Source of the DNA: Pedobacter sp. AJM
Lineage (GTDB): Bacteria; Bacteroidota; Bacteroidia; Sphingobacteriales; Sphingobacteriaceae
NCBI RefSeq assembly: GCF_002197755.1
Contig: NZ_NHOT01000001.1
Location: forward strand, 558,001 to 622,000
Length of the DNA: 64,000 nucleotides
Reading direction: 5' to 3'
Below the pieces are notes generated by a model. The model was not told the origin of the DNA, ran no database searches, and saw only the letters and a program-made list of their open reading frames with translations. Each line of letters opens with the position of its first letter. Position 1 is the first letter of the stretch. The position numbers and the translations under genes are program-made. Shown here piece after piece: positions 17,350-26,064 of the stretch.

Positions 17350-20300
17350 TTAAAATACCATGTTAATACCGGCAAGAATATACCTGCTACGCGGATATGC
17401 GGCGTAATCTATCCCGGGTGTGAGCGGGTTCGACCGACGGGTATTGGCTTCCGGATCGTAACCGGTATAACCCGTAATGGTATATAAATTGTTAACTGTT
17501 CCGTAAACCCTGAGTTTAGAAATGAAACCAGTTCTTTTCATTAATTTCTGCGATAAGGTATAGCCTAAAGTAACGTTGCTGATTCTCAGAAACGAACCAT
17601 TTTCTATGGCATAGGAGGTAAGTGCATAATTACCGGTTGTTGGCGTCCACATGGTGGTATTGGCATTCATGGCCGTTAATAGATTTGGATCGGTAACTTT
17701 CACCCCATTTGCATTAAAGTTCTGCCAGCGATCATTCATCACAGAAAGTAAATTATTGTCTTTTACATTGTATTGTGAAGTAAACTCAATTTTATTGGCA
17801 TTGTAAACCTTACTTCCATAACTGAAGTTGACAAAAACCGTCATATCGAAGTTTTTATAGGCAAACTGGTTATTAAAACCTCCTGTAAATTTCGGCTGTG
17901 AGGTTCCTAAAACCGTCCTGTCATCATCACCAATCATCATGCTGGTTGATGAGGAAAGCTTTTTAACCTTCATGTCACCTGGCTGCGGATCACGACTTCC
18001 TAACAGCACCCTGCTATTGGCAACCGTTGGCTTTAAAGTATATGTATAGGCACCCGTTGTTGCATTTTGTACGGACGTAAAATCATCTATGGTATAACGG
18101 CCGTCAGAAACAAAACCATAAAACTGCCCCACAGGCTGACCAACTTCTACTTTAAAATCGCCAAGGCTATTTACCCAGCCAGATTGGGTGATGTAGGAGT
18201 TTACACCATTTTGAAGTTCAATGATTTTATTGCTGTTAAAGGAAATGTTAAAACTGGTAGTGTAATTAAAATTCTGCGTTTTTACCGCCTGATAATTTAA
18301 TTGTACCTCAAAACCTTTATTTTGCGTTTTACCTACATTTTGTTGTTGGGTAGCATAACCCGTAGTTTGCGGAACATTGGCGTTTAAGAGCAGGTTTTTA
18401 GTCCTGTTGTCGTAATAATCTAGGTTAAGGGAGAGCCTGTTTTTGAACAGGTCGATATCAATCCCTAAGTTTTTAGAAAGATTGGTCTCCCAGGTAATAT
18501 TCGGATTGGACAAAATATTACCCGTGGCCGTACCGGAAATCAAACCCGGAGTAACGACATTATCTCTGTCGGCATAACCACCAGTAGTAGAACTGATGTA
18601 AAACAAGGTTCTGAATAAATCCTGGCCAATACGGTTGTTTCCGGCAGCACCATAACTCATCCTTACTTTAAAGTTTTCCAGCCAGTCAAGATCCAGGTCC
18701 TTCACGAATTTTTCTTCGGTTACCCTCCAGGCCAATTGGGCCGATGGGAAATAGCCCCATTGCTTGCCTTCCGCAAATAAGGAAGAAGCATCCGTTCTGA
18801 AGTTTACAGTAGCTAAATATTTGTTTTTGAAGGCATAAGAAAGCCTGCTGAATAAAGAGAACTGCCTTGTTCCGGTAATTAAAGATATTGGCCTTTCTTG
18901 TACCGTATTTGGCGGAGCCGCACTTTTAAAGGCATCTTCGGCAGAAATATTTATAGGAAAAAATTTAGTGGTGGTAGACCTGGAATCGATGTCGATCATG
19001 TTAATTTCCTGTCCAACCAGAATATCTAAACTGTGGTTTTTACCCAAATCTGGTTTATAAGAAAGGGTATTGGTATTGATGAAAGACTTTTGTGATACGG
19101 TATCCAGTTGAATGGCTGGTAAGCCTGCGCTGTTTCTGGCCACGTTACTTACGGGACCGTTAAAGGTATTAATGTGCCTGCTCACCCTGTTGTAACCTAC
19201 AGTACTTTTAAAAGTCAGGTTTTTTAAAATGGAATATTGTGCATAAGCACTGCTGATCAGGTCATTTCTGTAATCGTATCTCAATTCCTGGTTGGCCAGC
19301 GTAATGGGATTGGATAAACCTGTAGTGAGGTAATCTGCATCAAATAAATCGCCACTGTCGCTCCCGCCCGAATATGGCTGATAACGCACCGAGTTTCTTA
19401 AGCGATTGGTGCCTTGTGATCCTGTTGATGTTGTACCTACACCATCCACACGCTGATGGCTATAACGTGCATTCACGCCAGCCCTTAACTTATCCGTAAA
19501 TTTGTGATCCAGCCGAACGGAGGCAAAAGTTCTTTTAAAGCCTGAATTCAGCATGATGCCGTCTTCATCCGTATTATTCACAGAAACATTATAGGTTGTT
19601 TTTGCTGAACCTCCGGAAAGATTTAACACTTCGGTATGGCTGAAAGCTTGTCTGCCAAAAACTTTGTCCTGCCAGTCAATGTTCGGAATATTTTGATAGA
19701 TATCTAAATCCTCAAAAGTACCGTAGCGCTTGGAGAAACTGTCCTTAACATCCTGTGTAGTGTTGTTATTGTAAAGTTCGTATTGGTATTTAACAAACTC
19801 ATAAGGGTTCATGACATCCAGCTTATTTACAATCTGCCTGGCACCGGCATAGGCATCAAATGAGATGATTGGTTTACCCGGTTTACCGCTTTTAGTGGTG
19901 ATGATCACGACACCGTTTGCTCCCCTGCTGCCATAAATGGAAGTGGATGCCACATCTTTCAATACATCAATGGATTGAATCTCATTTGGCGATAAAATGG
20001 ATAAGGCATTTTCAACCTGAATCCCATCAACAATATAAAGTGGTGAATTATCGCCTGTGAGTGAACTTCCGCCACGAACTTTAATCACTACTTCTGCCCC
20101 CGGACTTCCTTCTGTTGTGGTTACTGAAACCCCGGCCAGCTTTCCGGCCAATGCCTGTGCTGCAGTACTTACCGGAAATTGTTCAATATCTTTTCCGGAA
20201 ACAGAAGAAACAGCACCAGTTAATGCTTCTTTTCTTACTGAACCATAGCCAATATTTACCGTCACTTCCTGTAAATTATTGGCATCTTCTTCTAAGGTAA

Positions 20301-20580
20301 TGTCTAATTTACTCTGATCGCCAAGCGTAACCACGCGGGTTTTATAACCCACATAGGCAAAAGTAATAACCGCTCCTTTACCTGGAACAGCAATTTTATA
20401 TCCTCCATTGGCATCCGTACTGACGCCAGATTTGGAATCCTTTACGGTTACACTTACCCCAACTAAAGCCTGCCCGTCAGCTTTATCTTTTACGGTTCCG
20501 GTGAACTGCTTATTTTGTGCATAAACTGCCGTAAACCCGAAAAAAGTGAGAAATAATAGAAAGCGAAAAACTCTGCTCAT
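17350..20580 (-). CDS. SusC/RagA-family TonB-linked oligosaccharide transporter
   Basis: A 1076-residue outer-membrane protein: signal peptide 1-21, a carboxypeptidase-regulatory-like domain (about 24-105), a plug with the SusC hallmarks (GSVRKEALTGAVSSVSG, SPLYIVDGIQ, STSIYGSRGANGVVIITTK) to about residue 230, and a large beta-barrel. It imports oligosaccharides delivered by SusD using TonB energy. It opens the unit susC-susD-lipoprotein, and its leader contains a -7 box and a putative LacI-type operator at 20741-20755. Confidence 0.96.
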   Translation of the reverse strand: MSRVFRFLLFLTFFGFTAVYAQNKQFTGTVKDKADGQALVGVSVTVKDSKSGVSTDANGGYKIAVPGKGAVITFAYVGYKTRVVTLGDQSKLDITLEEDANNLQEVTVNIGYGSVRKEALTGAVSSVSGKDIEQFPVSTAAQALAGKLAGVSVTTTEGSPGAEVVIKVRGGSSLTGDNSPLYIVDGIQVENALSILSPNEIQSIDVLKDVASTSIYGSRGANGVVIITTKSGKPGKPIISFDAYAGARQIVNKLDVMNPYEFVKYQYELYNNNTTQDVKDSFSKRYGTFEDLDIYQNIPNIDWQDKVFGRQAFSHTEVLNLSGGSAKTTYNVSVNNTDEDGIMLNSGFKRTFASVRLDHKFTDKLRAGVNARYSHQRVDGVGTTSTGSQGTNRLRNSVRYQPYSGGSDSGDLFDADYLTTGLSNPITLANQELRYDYRNDLISSAYAQYSILKNLTFKSTVGYNRVSRHINTFNGPVSNVARNSAGLPAIQLDTVSQKSFINTNTLSYKPDLGKNHSLDILVGQEINMIDIDSRSTTTKFFPINISAEDAFKSAAPPNTVQERPISLITGTRQFSLFSRLSYAFKNKYLATVNFRTDASSLFAEGKQWGYFPSAQLAWRVTEEKFVKDLDLDWLENFKVRMSYGAAGNNRIGQDLFRTLFYISSTTGGYADRDNVVTPGLISGTATGNILSNPNITWETNLSKNLGIDIDLFKNRLSLNLDYYDNRTKNLLLNANVPQTTGYATQQQNVGKTQNKGFEVQLNYQAVKTQNFNYTTSFNISFNSNKIIELQNGVNSYITQSGWVNSLGDFKVEVGQPVGQFYGFVSDGRYTIDDFTSVQNATTGAYTYTLKPTVANSRVLLGSRDPQPGDMKVKKLSSSTSMMIGDDDRTVLGTSQPKFTGGFNNQFAYKNFDMTVFVNFSYGSKVYNANKIEFTSQYNVKDNNLLSVMNDRWQNFNANGVKVTDPNLLTAMNANTTMWTPTTGNYALTSYAIENGSFLRISNVTLGYTLSQKLMKRTGFISKLRVYGTVNNLYTITGYTGYDPEANTRRSNPLTPGIDYAAYPRSRYILAGINMVF

Positions 20581-20700
20581 AATGCTAATTAAATAAATAC
20601 TTGGTTTTAAGTTTAAATGGACATATGCCTGTAGAAGAAAATTCTAAGTCGGGATGATTGGGTTTGTTAATATTTGGTTACGTTGACTGAAACAATTTTA

Positions 20701-20708
20701 CAAACTTA
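20701..20708 (-). promoter_or_regulatory. Putative -7 box of the SusC operon
   Basis: TAAGTTTG on the minus strand fits TAnnTTTG. It lies 120 bases upstream of the SusC ATG, with the operator-like site 33 bases further upstream. A -33 box is not clear. Confidence 0.45.
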
Positions 20709-20740
20709 AAATGGATTGAAATCAGATTTAACTAAAAAAG

Positions 20741-20755
20741 TGTGCAATCGTTCCC
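20741..20755. promoter_or_regulatory. Putative LacI-type operator, copy 1
   Basis: TGTGCAATCGTTCCC lies in the divergent gap between susC and the lacI-type gene. The identical 15 bases occur in inverted orientation at 48658-48672 in the second arm of the pectin locus, and 11 of 13 bases recur at 47465-47477. The core GCAAnCGTT resembles LacI-family operators with a central CG. A link to the adjacent regulator is inference. Confidence 0.6.
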
Positions 20756-20839
20756 AAAAACGTCTATATAACGTTTATTAAATTCGGTTTCAAAATTATG
20801 AAAAGAGATATTTTTTGTAACTTGTACGCATCACGAAAA

Positions 20840-21874
20840 ATGAGATTTGAAACTTCTACCATAAAAGATATTGCCAAGGCCTTAGGATTATCCACTTCTA
20901 CCGTATCCAGGGCCTTGAGAGACCGTTACGAGATTAGCGAAGAAACAAAAAAGCTGGTTTTAGCTTATGCAGAAAAGGTTAACTACCGGGCTAATCCCAT
21001 TGCCCGTAGTTTAAAAGAACGCAGAAGTTATTCCATCGGAATTATTGTGAGTGAAATTGCCAATAATTTCTTCTCACAGGTGATTAATGGAATTGAGTCC
21101 ATCGCATATGATCGGGATTATCATGTCATTATTTCGCAAAGCCATGAGTCCTGTAAACAGGAAAAACTCAACGTAGAGCACCTGGCATCACGTTCTATTG
21201 ATGGCCTGCTGATTGCACTTTCTTCTGAAACCCAGGATATTGAGTATTTACGGAGTTTATATGCCAAAGGTTTACCTATCGTATTTTTCGACAGGGTACC
21301 TGAAAACTTTGAAACACATAAAGTTATTGCCAATAATTTTAAGGGGGCATTTGATGCTACTGAACACCTGATTCTGTCAGGAAAGAGAACGATAGCACAT
21401 TTAACCAATTCCGAAAATCTTTCCATCACCAGAGAAAGGTTAAAAGGTTACCAGGCGGCCCTGGCCAAATATAATATCGAATTTAAAGCAGAACTGGTGA
21501 AATATTGCCAGCACGGCGGCATGCATAGCATTGAACTGGAAGAGGCGGTAAAAGAACTTTTACCTTTTAATCCGGATGGTATTTTTATTTCCAGCGACAG
21601 GTTAACAACTGGTTGTATCATGGCGTTGAAAAAAACCAATCCGGGCGTGGCACATAAAATCGCCATTGCCGGATTTACCAATTCCAATCTGGTTGAACTC
21701 TTCTCCCCTTCCCTTACTTCGGTAAAACAACCTGCTTTTGAAATGGGACAAGTGGCAACAGAATTGCTGATCTCCATGATTGAGGCCAAGCGACCGGTGA
21801 CTGAATTTGAAGTGAGGGTTTTAGATACTGAATTGGTTAAAATGCAAAAGACTTTAGGAAACAGATTTTTGTAA
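20840..21874 (+). CDS. LacI-family transcriptional regulator of the pectin locus
   Basis: I start at the ATG at 20840 because the LacI helix-turn-helix should begin within a few residues of the N-terminus; an upstream ATG at 20798 would add 14 residues. The 344-residue protein has TIKDIAKALGLSTSTVSRAL as recognition unit, the hinge helix region NPIARSLKERRS, and a periplasmic-binding-protein-like ligand domain from about residue 60 (SIGIIVSEIANNFF, DGIFISSDRL, LTSVKQPAFEMG). It is divergent from susC, the usual arrangement for a local regulator. The inducer is probably a uronate or pectin oligomer (inference). Confidence 0.92.
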   Translation: MRFETSTIKDIAKALGLSTSTVSRALRDRYEISEETKKLVLAYAEKVNYRANPIARSLKERRSYSIGIIVSEIANNFFSQVINGIESIAYDRDYHVIISQSHESCKQEKLNVEHLASRSIDGLLIALSSETQDIEYLRSLYAKGLPIVFFDRVPENFETHKVIANNFKGAFDATEHLILSGKRTIAHLTNSENLSITRERLKGYQAALAKYNIEFKAELVKYCQHGGMHSIELEEAVKELLPFNPDGIFISSDRLTTGCIMALKKTNPGVAHKIAIAGFTNSNLVELFSPSLTSVKQPAFEMGQVATELLISMIEAKRPVTEFEVRVLDTELVKMQKTLGNRFL

Positions 21875-21985
21875 ATAGCTGTGCTTACATGAGCACCGCA
21901 TTTACTTTTTTAAAATACTTTGCTTACTGGCTATCGGCTCCTTGCTTTACGCTCCCCGCCTGTCGCCAATTTCCAAACTAATACT

Positions 21986-21994
21986 TACCTTTGC
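21986..21994 (+). promoter_or_regulatory. Putative -7 box of the methyltransferase gene
   Basis: TACCTTTGC matches TAnnTTTG with the frequent following C, and ends 3 bases before the ATG at 21998. It supports that start over upstream codons and suggests an almost leaderless transcript. Confidence 0.45.
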
Positions 21995-21997
21995 CGA

Positions 21998-23182
21998 ATG
22001 GTAGAAATCGTATTAAAAAAGGGAAAAGAGAAAGCGGCATTGCAAAGACATCCATGGGTATTTTCCGGAGCTTTAGAAAAAGTTAAGGGTAAACCAGAAG
22101 ATGGTGATGTGGTTAAAGTTTTCGCCTTTGATCACGAATTTCTCGCCTATGGTTATTACAACAGCAACTCACGCGTGGCCGTTCGTTTACTGGAATGGGA
22201 TGAAACCCAAACCATCGATCAAAACTGGTATCAGAACAGATTAACCCAGGCTATCGCCTCCCGTCAGTTTATCCTGAATGAAGAAACCAATACCTGCCGC
22301 CTGGTGTTCAGCGAGGCCGATTTTCTACCCGGCTTAATTGTGGATCAATATGCAAATTTCCTGTCTCTGCAAATTTTAAGTTCTGGCATCGAAAAGGTAA
22401 AAACAATTATTGTCGACATCTTAAGATCTGTTCTACAGTCGAAAGGAATCTTCGATAAAAGTGATGCGACCGCCCGAACACATGAAGGTTTACCGATTGA
22501 AAATGGATTGCTTTGGGGCGAAAATCCACCAGAATTACTGGAAGTAAAAGAAAACGGAATTACCTATAACATCAACATTGCCGAAGGGCAGAAATCTGGC
22601 TTTTATTGCGATCAACGTGATAACCGGAATATTTTAGCCAGTTATACCAAAGGTAAAAAGGTGTTAGATTGTTTCAGCTATAGCGGAGGCTTTAGTTTAA
22701 ATAGCCTGGCCCATGGTGCTGCAAGCATTACCAGTGTAGATAGTTCTGGCTTGGCGGTAGAAACATTGAAACAGAATGTAGCCTTGAATCAGTTTGATCC
22801 GGCAAAAGTGAATGCAATTCAGTCGGATGTAAATAAACAGTTGCGTGCATTTAAGGATGCCGGAGAAACATTTGATGTCATTGTACTTGACCCGCCAAAA
22901 TATGCACCATCCCGCTCTGCTTTAGATCGTGCGGCAAGGGCTTATAAAGATTTAAATCGTTTAGGCATGTTGCTTTTGGAAAAGGGCGGTTTACTCGCTA
23001 CTTTCTCTTGCTCGGGTGCTGTTGACATTGAAACCTTTAAACAAATTATTGCCTGGGCTGCACTGGATGCGGGTAAAGAGGTGCAAATCATTAAGCAATT
23101 CTGCCAGCCTGAAGATCATCCGGTACGGATTTCTTTCCCGGAGGGAGAATATTTAAAGGGATTGTTATTGAGGGTACTTTAA
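21998..23182 (+). CDS. SAM-dependent 23S rRNA methyltransferase (RlmI family)
   Basis: I chose the ATG at 21998 (MVEIVLKKGKEKAALQRHPWVFSGAL); the frame extends upstream, but the PUA domain begins here and a -7 box immediately precedes it. The 394-residue protein has an N-terminal PUA domain (about 1-75), a middle domain with KSGFYCDQRDNR, a SAM-binding motif at DCFSYSGGFSLNSLAHGA, and the catalytic-loop DPPKYAP. RlmI methylates a cytosine of 23S rRNA in E. coli. The exact target here is not proven. Confidence 0.9.
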   Translation: MVEIVLKKGKEKAALQRHPWVFSGALEKVKGKPEDGDVVKVFAFDHEFLAYGYYNSNSRVAVRLLEWDETQTIDQNWYQNRLTQAIASRQFILNEETNTCRLVFSEADFLPGLIVDQYANFLSLQILSSGIEKVKTIIVDILRSVLQSKGIFDKSDATARTHEGLPIENGLLWGENPPELLEVKENGITYNINIAEGQKSGFYCDQRDNRNILASYTKGKKVLDCFSYSGGFSLNSLAHGAASITSVDSSGLAVETLKQNVALNQFDPAKVNAIQSDVNKQLRAFKDAGETFDVIVLDPPKYAPSRSALDRAARAYKDLNRLGMLLLEKGGLLATFSCSGAVDIETFKQIIAWAALDAGKEVQIIKQFCQPEDHPVRISFPEGEYLKGLLLRVL

Positions 23183-23234
23183 TAAAATAATCTATTAAGT
23201 CAGCCTGCAAAATTCTTCAACACTTACTTAGGCT

Positions 23235-23748
23235 ATGGAAACTTCGTATTCAATTTTCCATCCAGACTCTCGGAATCTCCGTAATTTGCCGGAAACAATT
23301 ACTGGCAATAATCTAGATTTCATGAAAGAAGATGAATTGATATTTCCTCAAACTGTGAAGTTCTTCAGCGGTAAGGCCTTTGAACTTGCGACGCTTAATT
23401 TCTTCACCATCCAAATCCGCGGAATCTCTGTAATCTGCGGGAAACAATTACTGGCAACGATCTAGATTTAATGAAAGAAGATGAATTGATATTTCCTCAA
23501 ACTTGTGAAGTTCTTCAGCGGTAAGACCTTTGAACTTTCGACACTTGATTTCTCCACCATCCAGATCCGCGGAATCGCCGTAATCTGCGGGAAACAATTA
23601 CTGGCAACAATCTAAATTTCATGAAAGAAGATGAATTGATATTTCCTCAATCTTGTGAAGTTCTTCAGCGGTAAGACCTTTTGAACTTGAGACGCTTAAT
23701 TTCTCCACCATCCAGATCCGTGGAATCTCTGTCTGTTGGAAACAATTC
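23235..23748. repeat. Tandem repeat, about 3.3 units of 149-151 bases
   Basis: The phrase GGAATC(T/G)C(T/C)GTAAT starts at 23272, 23421 and 23571, with a fourth, partial copy at 23722; ATGAAAGAAGATGAATTGAT starts at 23322, 23471 and 23621. The spacing is therefore 149-151 bases. Units differ by scattered substitutions and single-base indels. This explains the 566-base gap between the methyltransferase and the gene at 23749. Neither a conserved long frame nor a CRISPR-like spacer pattern is present. Two units carry a 17-codon frame ending at the same point. Confidence 0.9.
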
Positions 23749-24093
23749 TTAAGAATAAATATCTTCAAAATAACTCACCACCAAAGATTTCATCAGCATT
23801 TCCTGTTCAAGCATGGTATAGGGCGGTATGGCCTTGATTAATTTCCAGTGTGGCCAGCCATCCTGATCTAAACCTTCCAGCTCATAAAATCCCATTTCGC
23901 TGAGTAGACGGCAGGTGGCAATATGCATAAGTTCTTCTTTTTGCCTTTTGCTATATTTTTTTGGCCCTTTGCCTAACTCCTGCACGCCAATCAAAAAAAG
24001 CATCACCTTCAGGTCCGGGAAATCAGAATCAAACTCCTTCGCAATTTTCTCCTGCAATATTTTCCATTTGGCATTAATCTCCGACGGTTTCAT
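23749..24093 (-). CDS. Conserved hypothetical protein
   Basis: A 114-residue soluble protein, mostly helical, beginning MKPSEINAKWKILQEKIA and including ELGKGPKKYSKRQKEELMHIATCRLLSEMGFYEL. I do not recognise a domain of known function, though the sequence looks like a family restricted to Sphingobacteriales. A good TATCTTTGC box precedes the ATG, which supports a real gene. Its stop abuts the tandem repeat. No function is proposed. Confidence 0.7.
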   Translation of the reverse strand: MKPSEINAKWKILQEKIAKEFDSDFPDLKVMLFLIGVQELGKGPKKYSKRQKEELMHIATCRLLSEMGFYELEGLDQDGWPHWKLIKAIPPYTMLEQEMLMKSLVVSYFEDIYS

Positions 24094-24098
24094 ATTTG

Positions 24099-24106
24099 CA
24101 AAGATA
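24099..24106 (-). promoter_or_regulatory. Putative -7 box of the 114-residue hypothetical gene
   Basis: TATCTTTG on the minus strand matches TAnnTTTG and ends 5 bases before the ATG at 24093. The short leader resembles those of the genes at 7131 and 21998. Confidence 0.45.
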
Positions 24107-24197
24107 GTGTAAAAAGGTTCATCCGCAGGTTGAAAAGCTTGTCAGTTTAGCGCAAAACTTTAAACTAGAATCGTACTTTTACTTACAATCACAATTT

Positions 24198-25223
24198 ATG
24201 AGTGCAAATTTGAATAAAATAATAACAGCTGGTTTAATGGCCTATGGCATGTCAGGAAAGGTTTTTCATGCGCCATTCTTAAATGCACACCATGGTTTTA
24301 AATTGAAAGCCGTAGTGGAGAGAAGCAAGAAAAATGCGGTGAAAGATTATCCCAATATCTTAAGTTACAGCAGTATCGATGAACTTTTGAATGATGAAGA
24401 AATAGAACTGGCTGTTATTAATACGCCAAATAATCTTCATTACGAACACTCGAAAGCAGCCCTTCAAAAAGGGAAGCATATTTTAGTTGAAAAACCGTTT
24501 ACAGCCACTTCTGCTCAGGCAAGAGAACTATTCAAACTGGCAGATGAAGTAGGAAAGCAGATCTTTTTTTACCAGAACCGCCGTTGGGACAGTGATTTTA
24601 CATCCGTTAAAAAAGTGCTGGCCAGCGGTAAACTCGGAAAGCTGAATGAAATGCATTTGCGTTATGACCGTTATAGAAATGTAATCGGACCAAAAGCCTT
24701 TAAAGAACAAGCGATTGAGGCCAGTGGATTGCTTTATGATTTGGGTCCACACCTGCTTGATCAGGTCATCAGCATTTTTGGTAAACCAGAAAGCTTTCAC
24801 AAAACGCTGGGTAAAAACAGAAAAGATACTGTGGTTGATGATTTTTTTACCATACAGCTTAATTATAATGATAGCGTTAATGTATTTGTTACTTCTAGTA
24901 TGTTGGTGGTGAATCCACAGGCTGCATTCGTGCTACATGGGGTAAATGGCAGTTTCATCAAGGAGAGAGCCGATGTACAGGAAGAACAATTGCTATCCGG
25001 ACAAAAACTAACCGATGCCGGTTATGGAATTGAACCTGAAGGAAAGCAAGGTTTACTCACTACTATTGATGAAAATGGTGATAAAACCGAAGAAATTATT
25101 CCATCTGAAATTGGAAGTTATCTACCCTTATTTGATGCCGTTTATCAGTCAATAGTAGCTGGCAAAACTTATCCGGTTAGCCGGGAGCAGGTACTGATCC
25201 AACTGGAAATATTGGAAAGCTGA
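24198..25223 (+). CDS. Gfo/Idh/MocA-family oxidoreductase
   Basis: A 341-residue NAD(P)-dependent dehydrogenase. The N-terminal Rossmann part has the family pattern GLMAYGMSGKVFHAPFL at 12-28, and the conserved EKP appears in HILVEKPFTATSAQA (about 95-109). The C-terminal alpha/beta domain holds the catalytic region SGLLYDLGPHLLDQVISIFG with a conserved His. Such enzymes oxidise or epimerise sugars and inositols; YdgJ-like members are closest in feel. The substrate cannot be told. It stands alone, divergent from the hypothetical gene. Confidence 0.88.
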   Translation: MSANLNKIITAGLMAYGMSGKVFHAPFLNAHHGFKLKAVVERSKKNAVKDYPNILSYSSIDELLNDEEIELAVINTPNNLHYEHSKAALQKGKHILVEKPFTATSAQARELFKLADEVGKQIFFYQNRRWDSDFTSVKKVLASGKLGKLNEMHLRYDRYRNVIGPKAFKEQAIEASGLLYDLGPHLLDQVISIFGKPESFHKTLGKNRKDTVVDDFFTIQLNYNDSVNVFVTSSMLVVNPQAAFVLHGVNGSFIKERADVQEEQLLSGQKLTDAGYGIEPEGKQGLLTTIDENGDKTEEIIPSEIGSYLPLFDAVYQSIVAGKTYPVSREQVLIQLEILES

Positions 25224-25285
25224 ACAGGAACAGGTAAAATTATTTAAAAATCTAACCAATGGCTGAATAGCCAAAAAATACCCGC

Positions 25286-26056
25286 ATGAATTCATTACCT
25301 TTTGCCTATTTAATTCCCATATTTTTAATCGCACTTTATTTTATTTTGCGTAAAAAGAAGCCTGCTATTGAGCCTTTAACTGATACAGACCGAAAGATTC
25401 TGGATGATTATGTGGGGTATTATCATAACCTTGACTCCACTGATAAACTTAAGTTTGAGCAAAAGGTGGCAGAATTTTTCAGCACGGTTAGAATAGAAGG
25501 CATTGGGTTAGACATGACTACCTTAGATGAATTGCTGATTGCTTCCAGCGCCGTAATTCCCATCTTCGGTTTTACCGACTGGCAGTATAAAAACTTAAGC
25601 AGCGTGTTGTTATATCCGGATACCTTTAACAAAGATTTTCAGTTTGAAGGTGGCGAACGGAATATTGCCGGGATGGTAGGAACAGGCTACATGAACGGAC
25701 AAATGATTTTATCGCGTTCTGCGCTTCGGCATGGTTTTTCAAAAAGTGCCGGAAAAGAAAATACAGCCATTCATGAGTTTGTACATCTTTTGGATAAATC
25801 TGATGGTGCTACCGATGGTGTTCCGGAAAATCTGATGGCACATGAATATACTTTGCCCTGGATCAAAATGATGCACGAAGAAATGGAAAGAATTGAAGAT
25901 AATCAATCAGATATCAACCCATATGCCATCACCAACGAAGCAGAATTTTTTGCAGTAGTTTCAGAATATTTTTTCGAAAAACCAGAGCTGTTGAAAGAGA
26001 AACACCCTGATCTATACCATGCACTGAGCAGAATTTTTGCGCAGCAACCTGTTTAA
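25286..26056 (+). CDS. mtfA: MtfA-type zinc peptidase (M90)
   Basis: A 256-residue protein with an N-terminal membrane anchor (about 5-22) and the zinc-binding HEFVH at 163-167 in NTAIHEFVHLLDKSDG, followed by the conserved NEAEFFAVVSEYFFEKPELL. This fits the M90 family, named for MtfA of E. coli, which inactivates Mlc and so affects glucose uptake; in Bacteroidota the target is not known. Followed after 8 bases by the next gene, probably on the same transcript. Confidence 0.88.
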   Translation: MNSLPFAYLIPIFLIALYFILRKKKPAIEPLTDTDRKILDDYVGYYHNLDSTDKLKFEQKVAEFFSTVRIEGIGLDMTTLDELLIASSAVIPIFGFTDWQYKNLSSVLLYPDTFNKDFQFEGGERNIAGMVGTGYMNGQMILSRSALRHGFSKSAGKENTAIHEFVHLLDKSDGATDGVPENLMAHEYTLPWIKMMHEEMERIEDNQSDINPYAITNEAEFFAVVSEYFFEKPELLKEKHPDLYHALSRIFAQQPV

Positions 26057-26064
26057 CTTATAAA

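Noticed and set aside
23235..23465. A 76-codon frame inside the tandem repeat
   Set aside because: It spans a repeat unit with indels that break the frame in the other units, has no leader and no protein-like composition.
23235..23748. CRISPR array
   Set aside because: Units are about 150 bases and directly adjacent, with no short repeats separated by unique spacers and no cas gene in the window.
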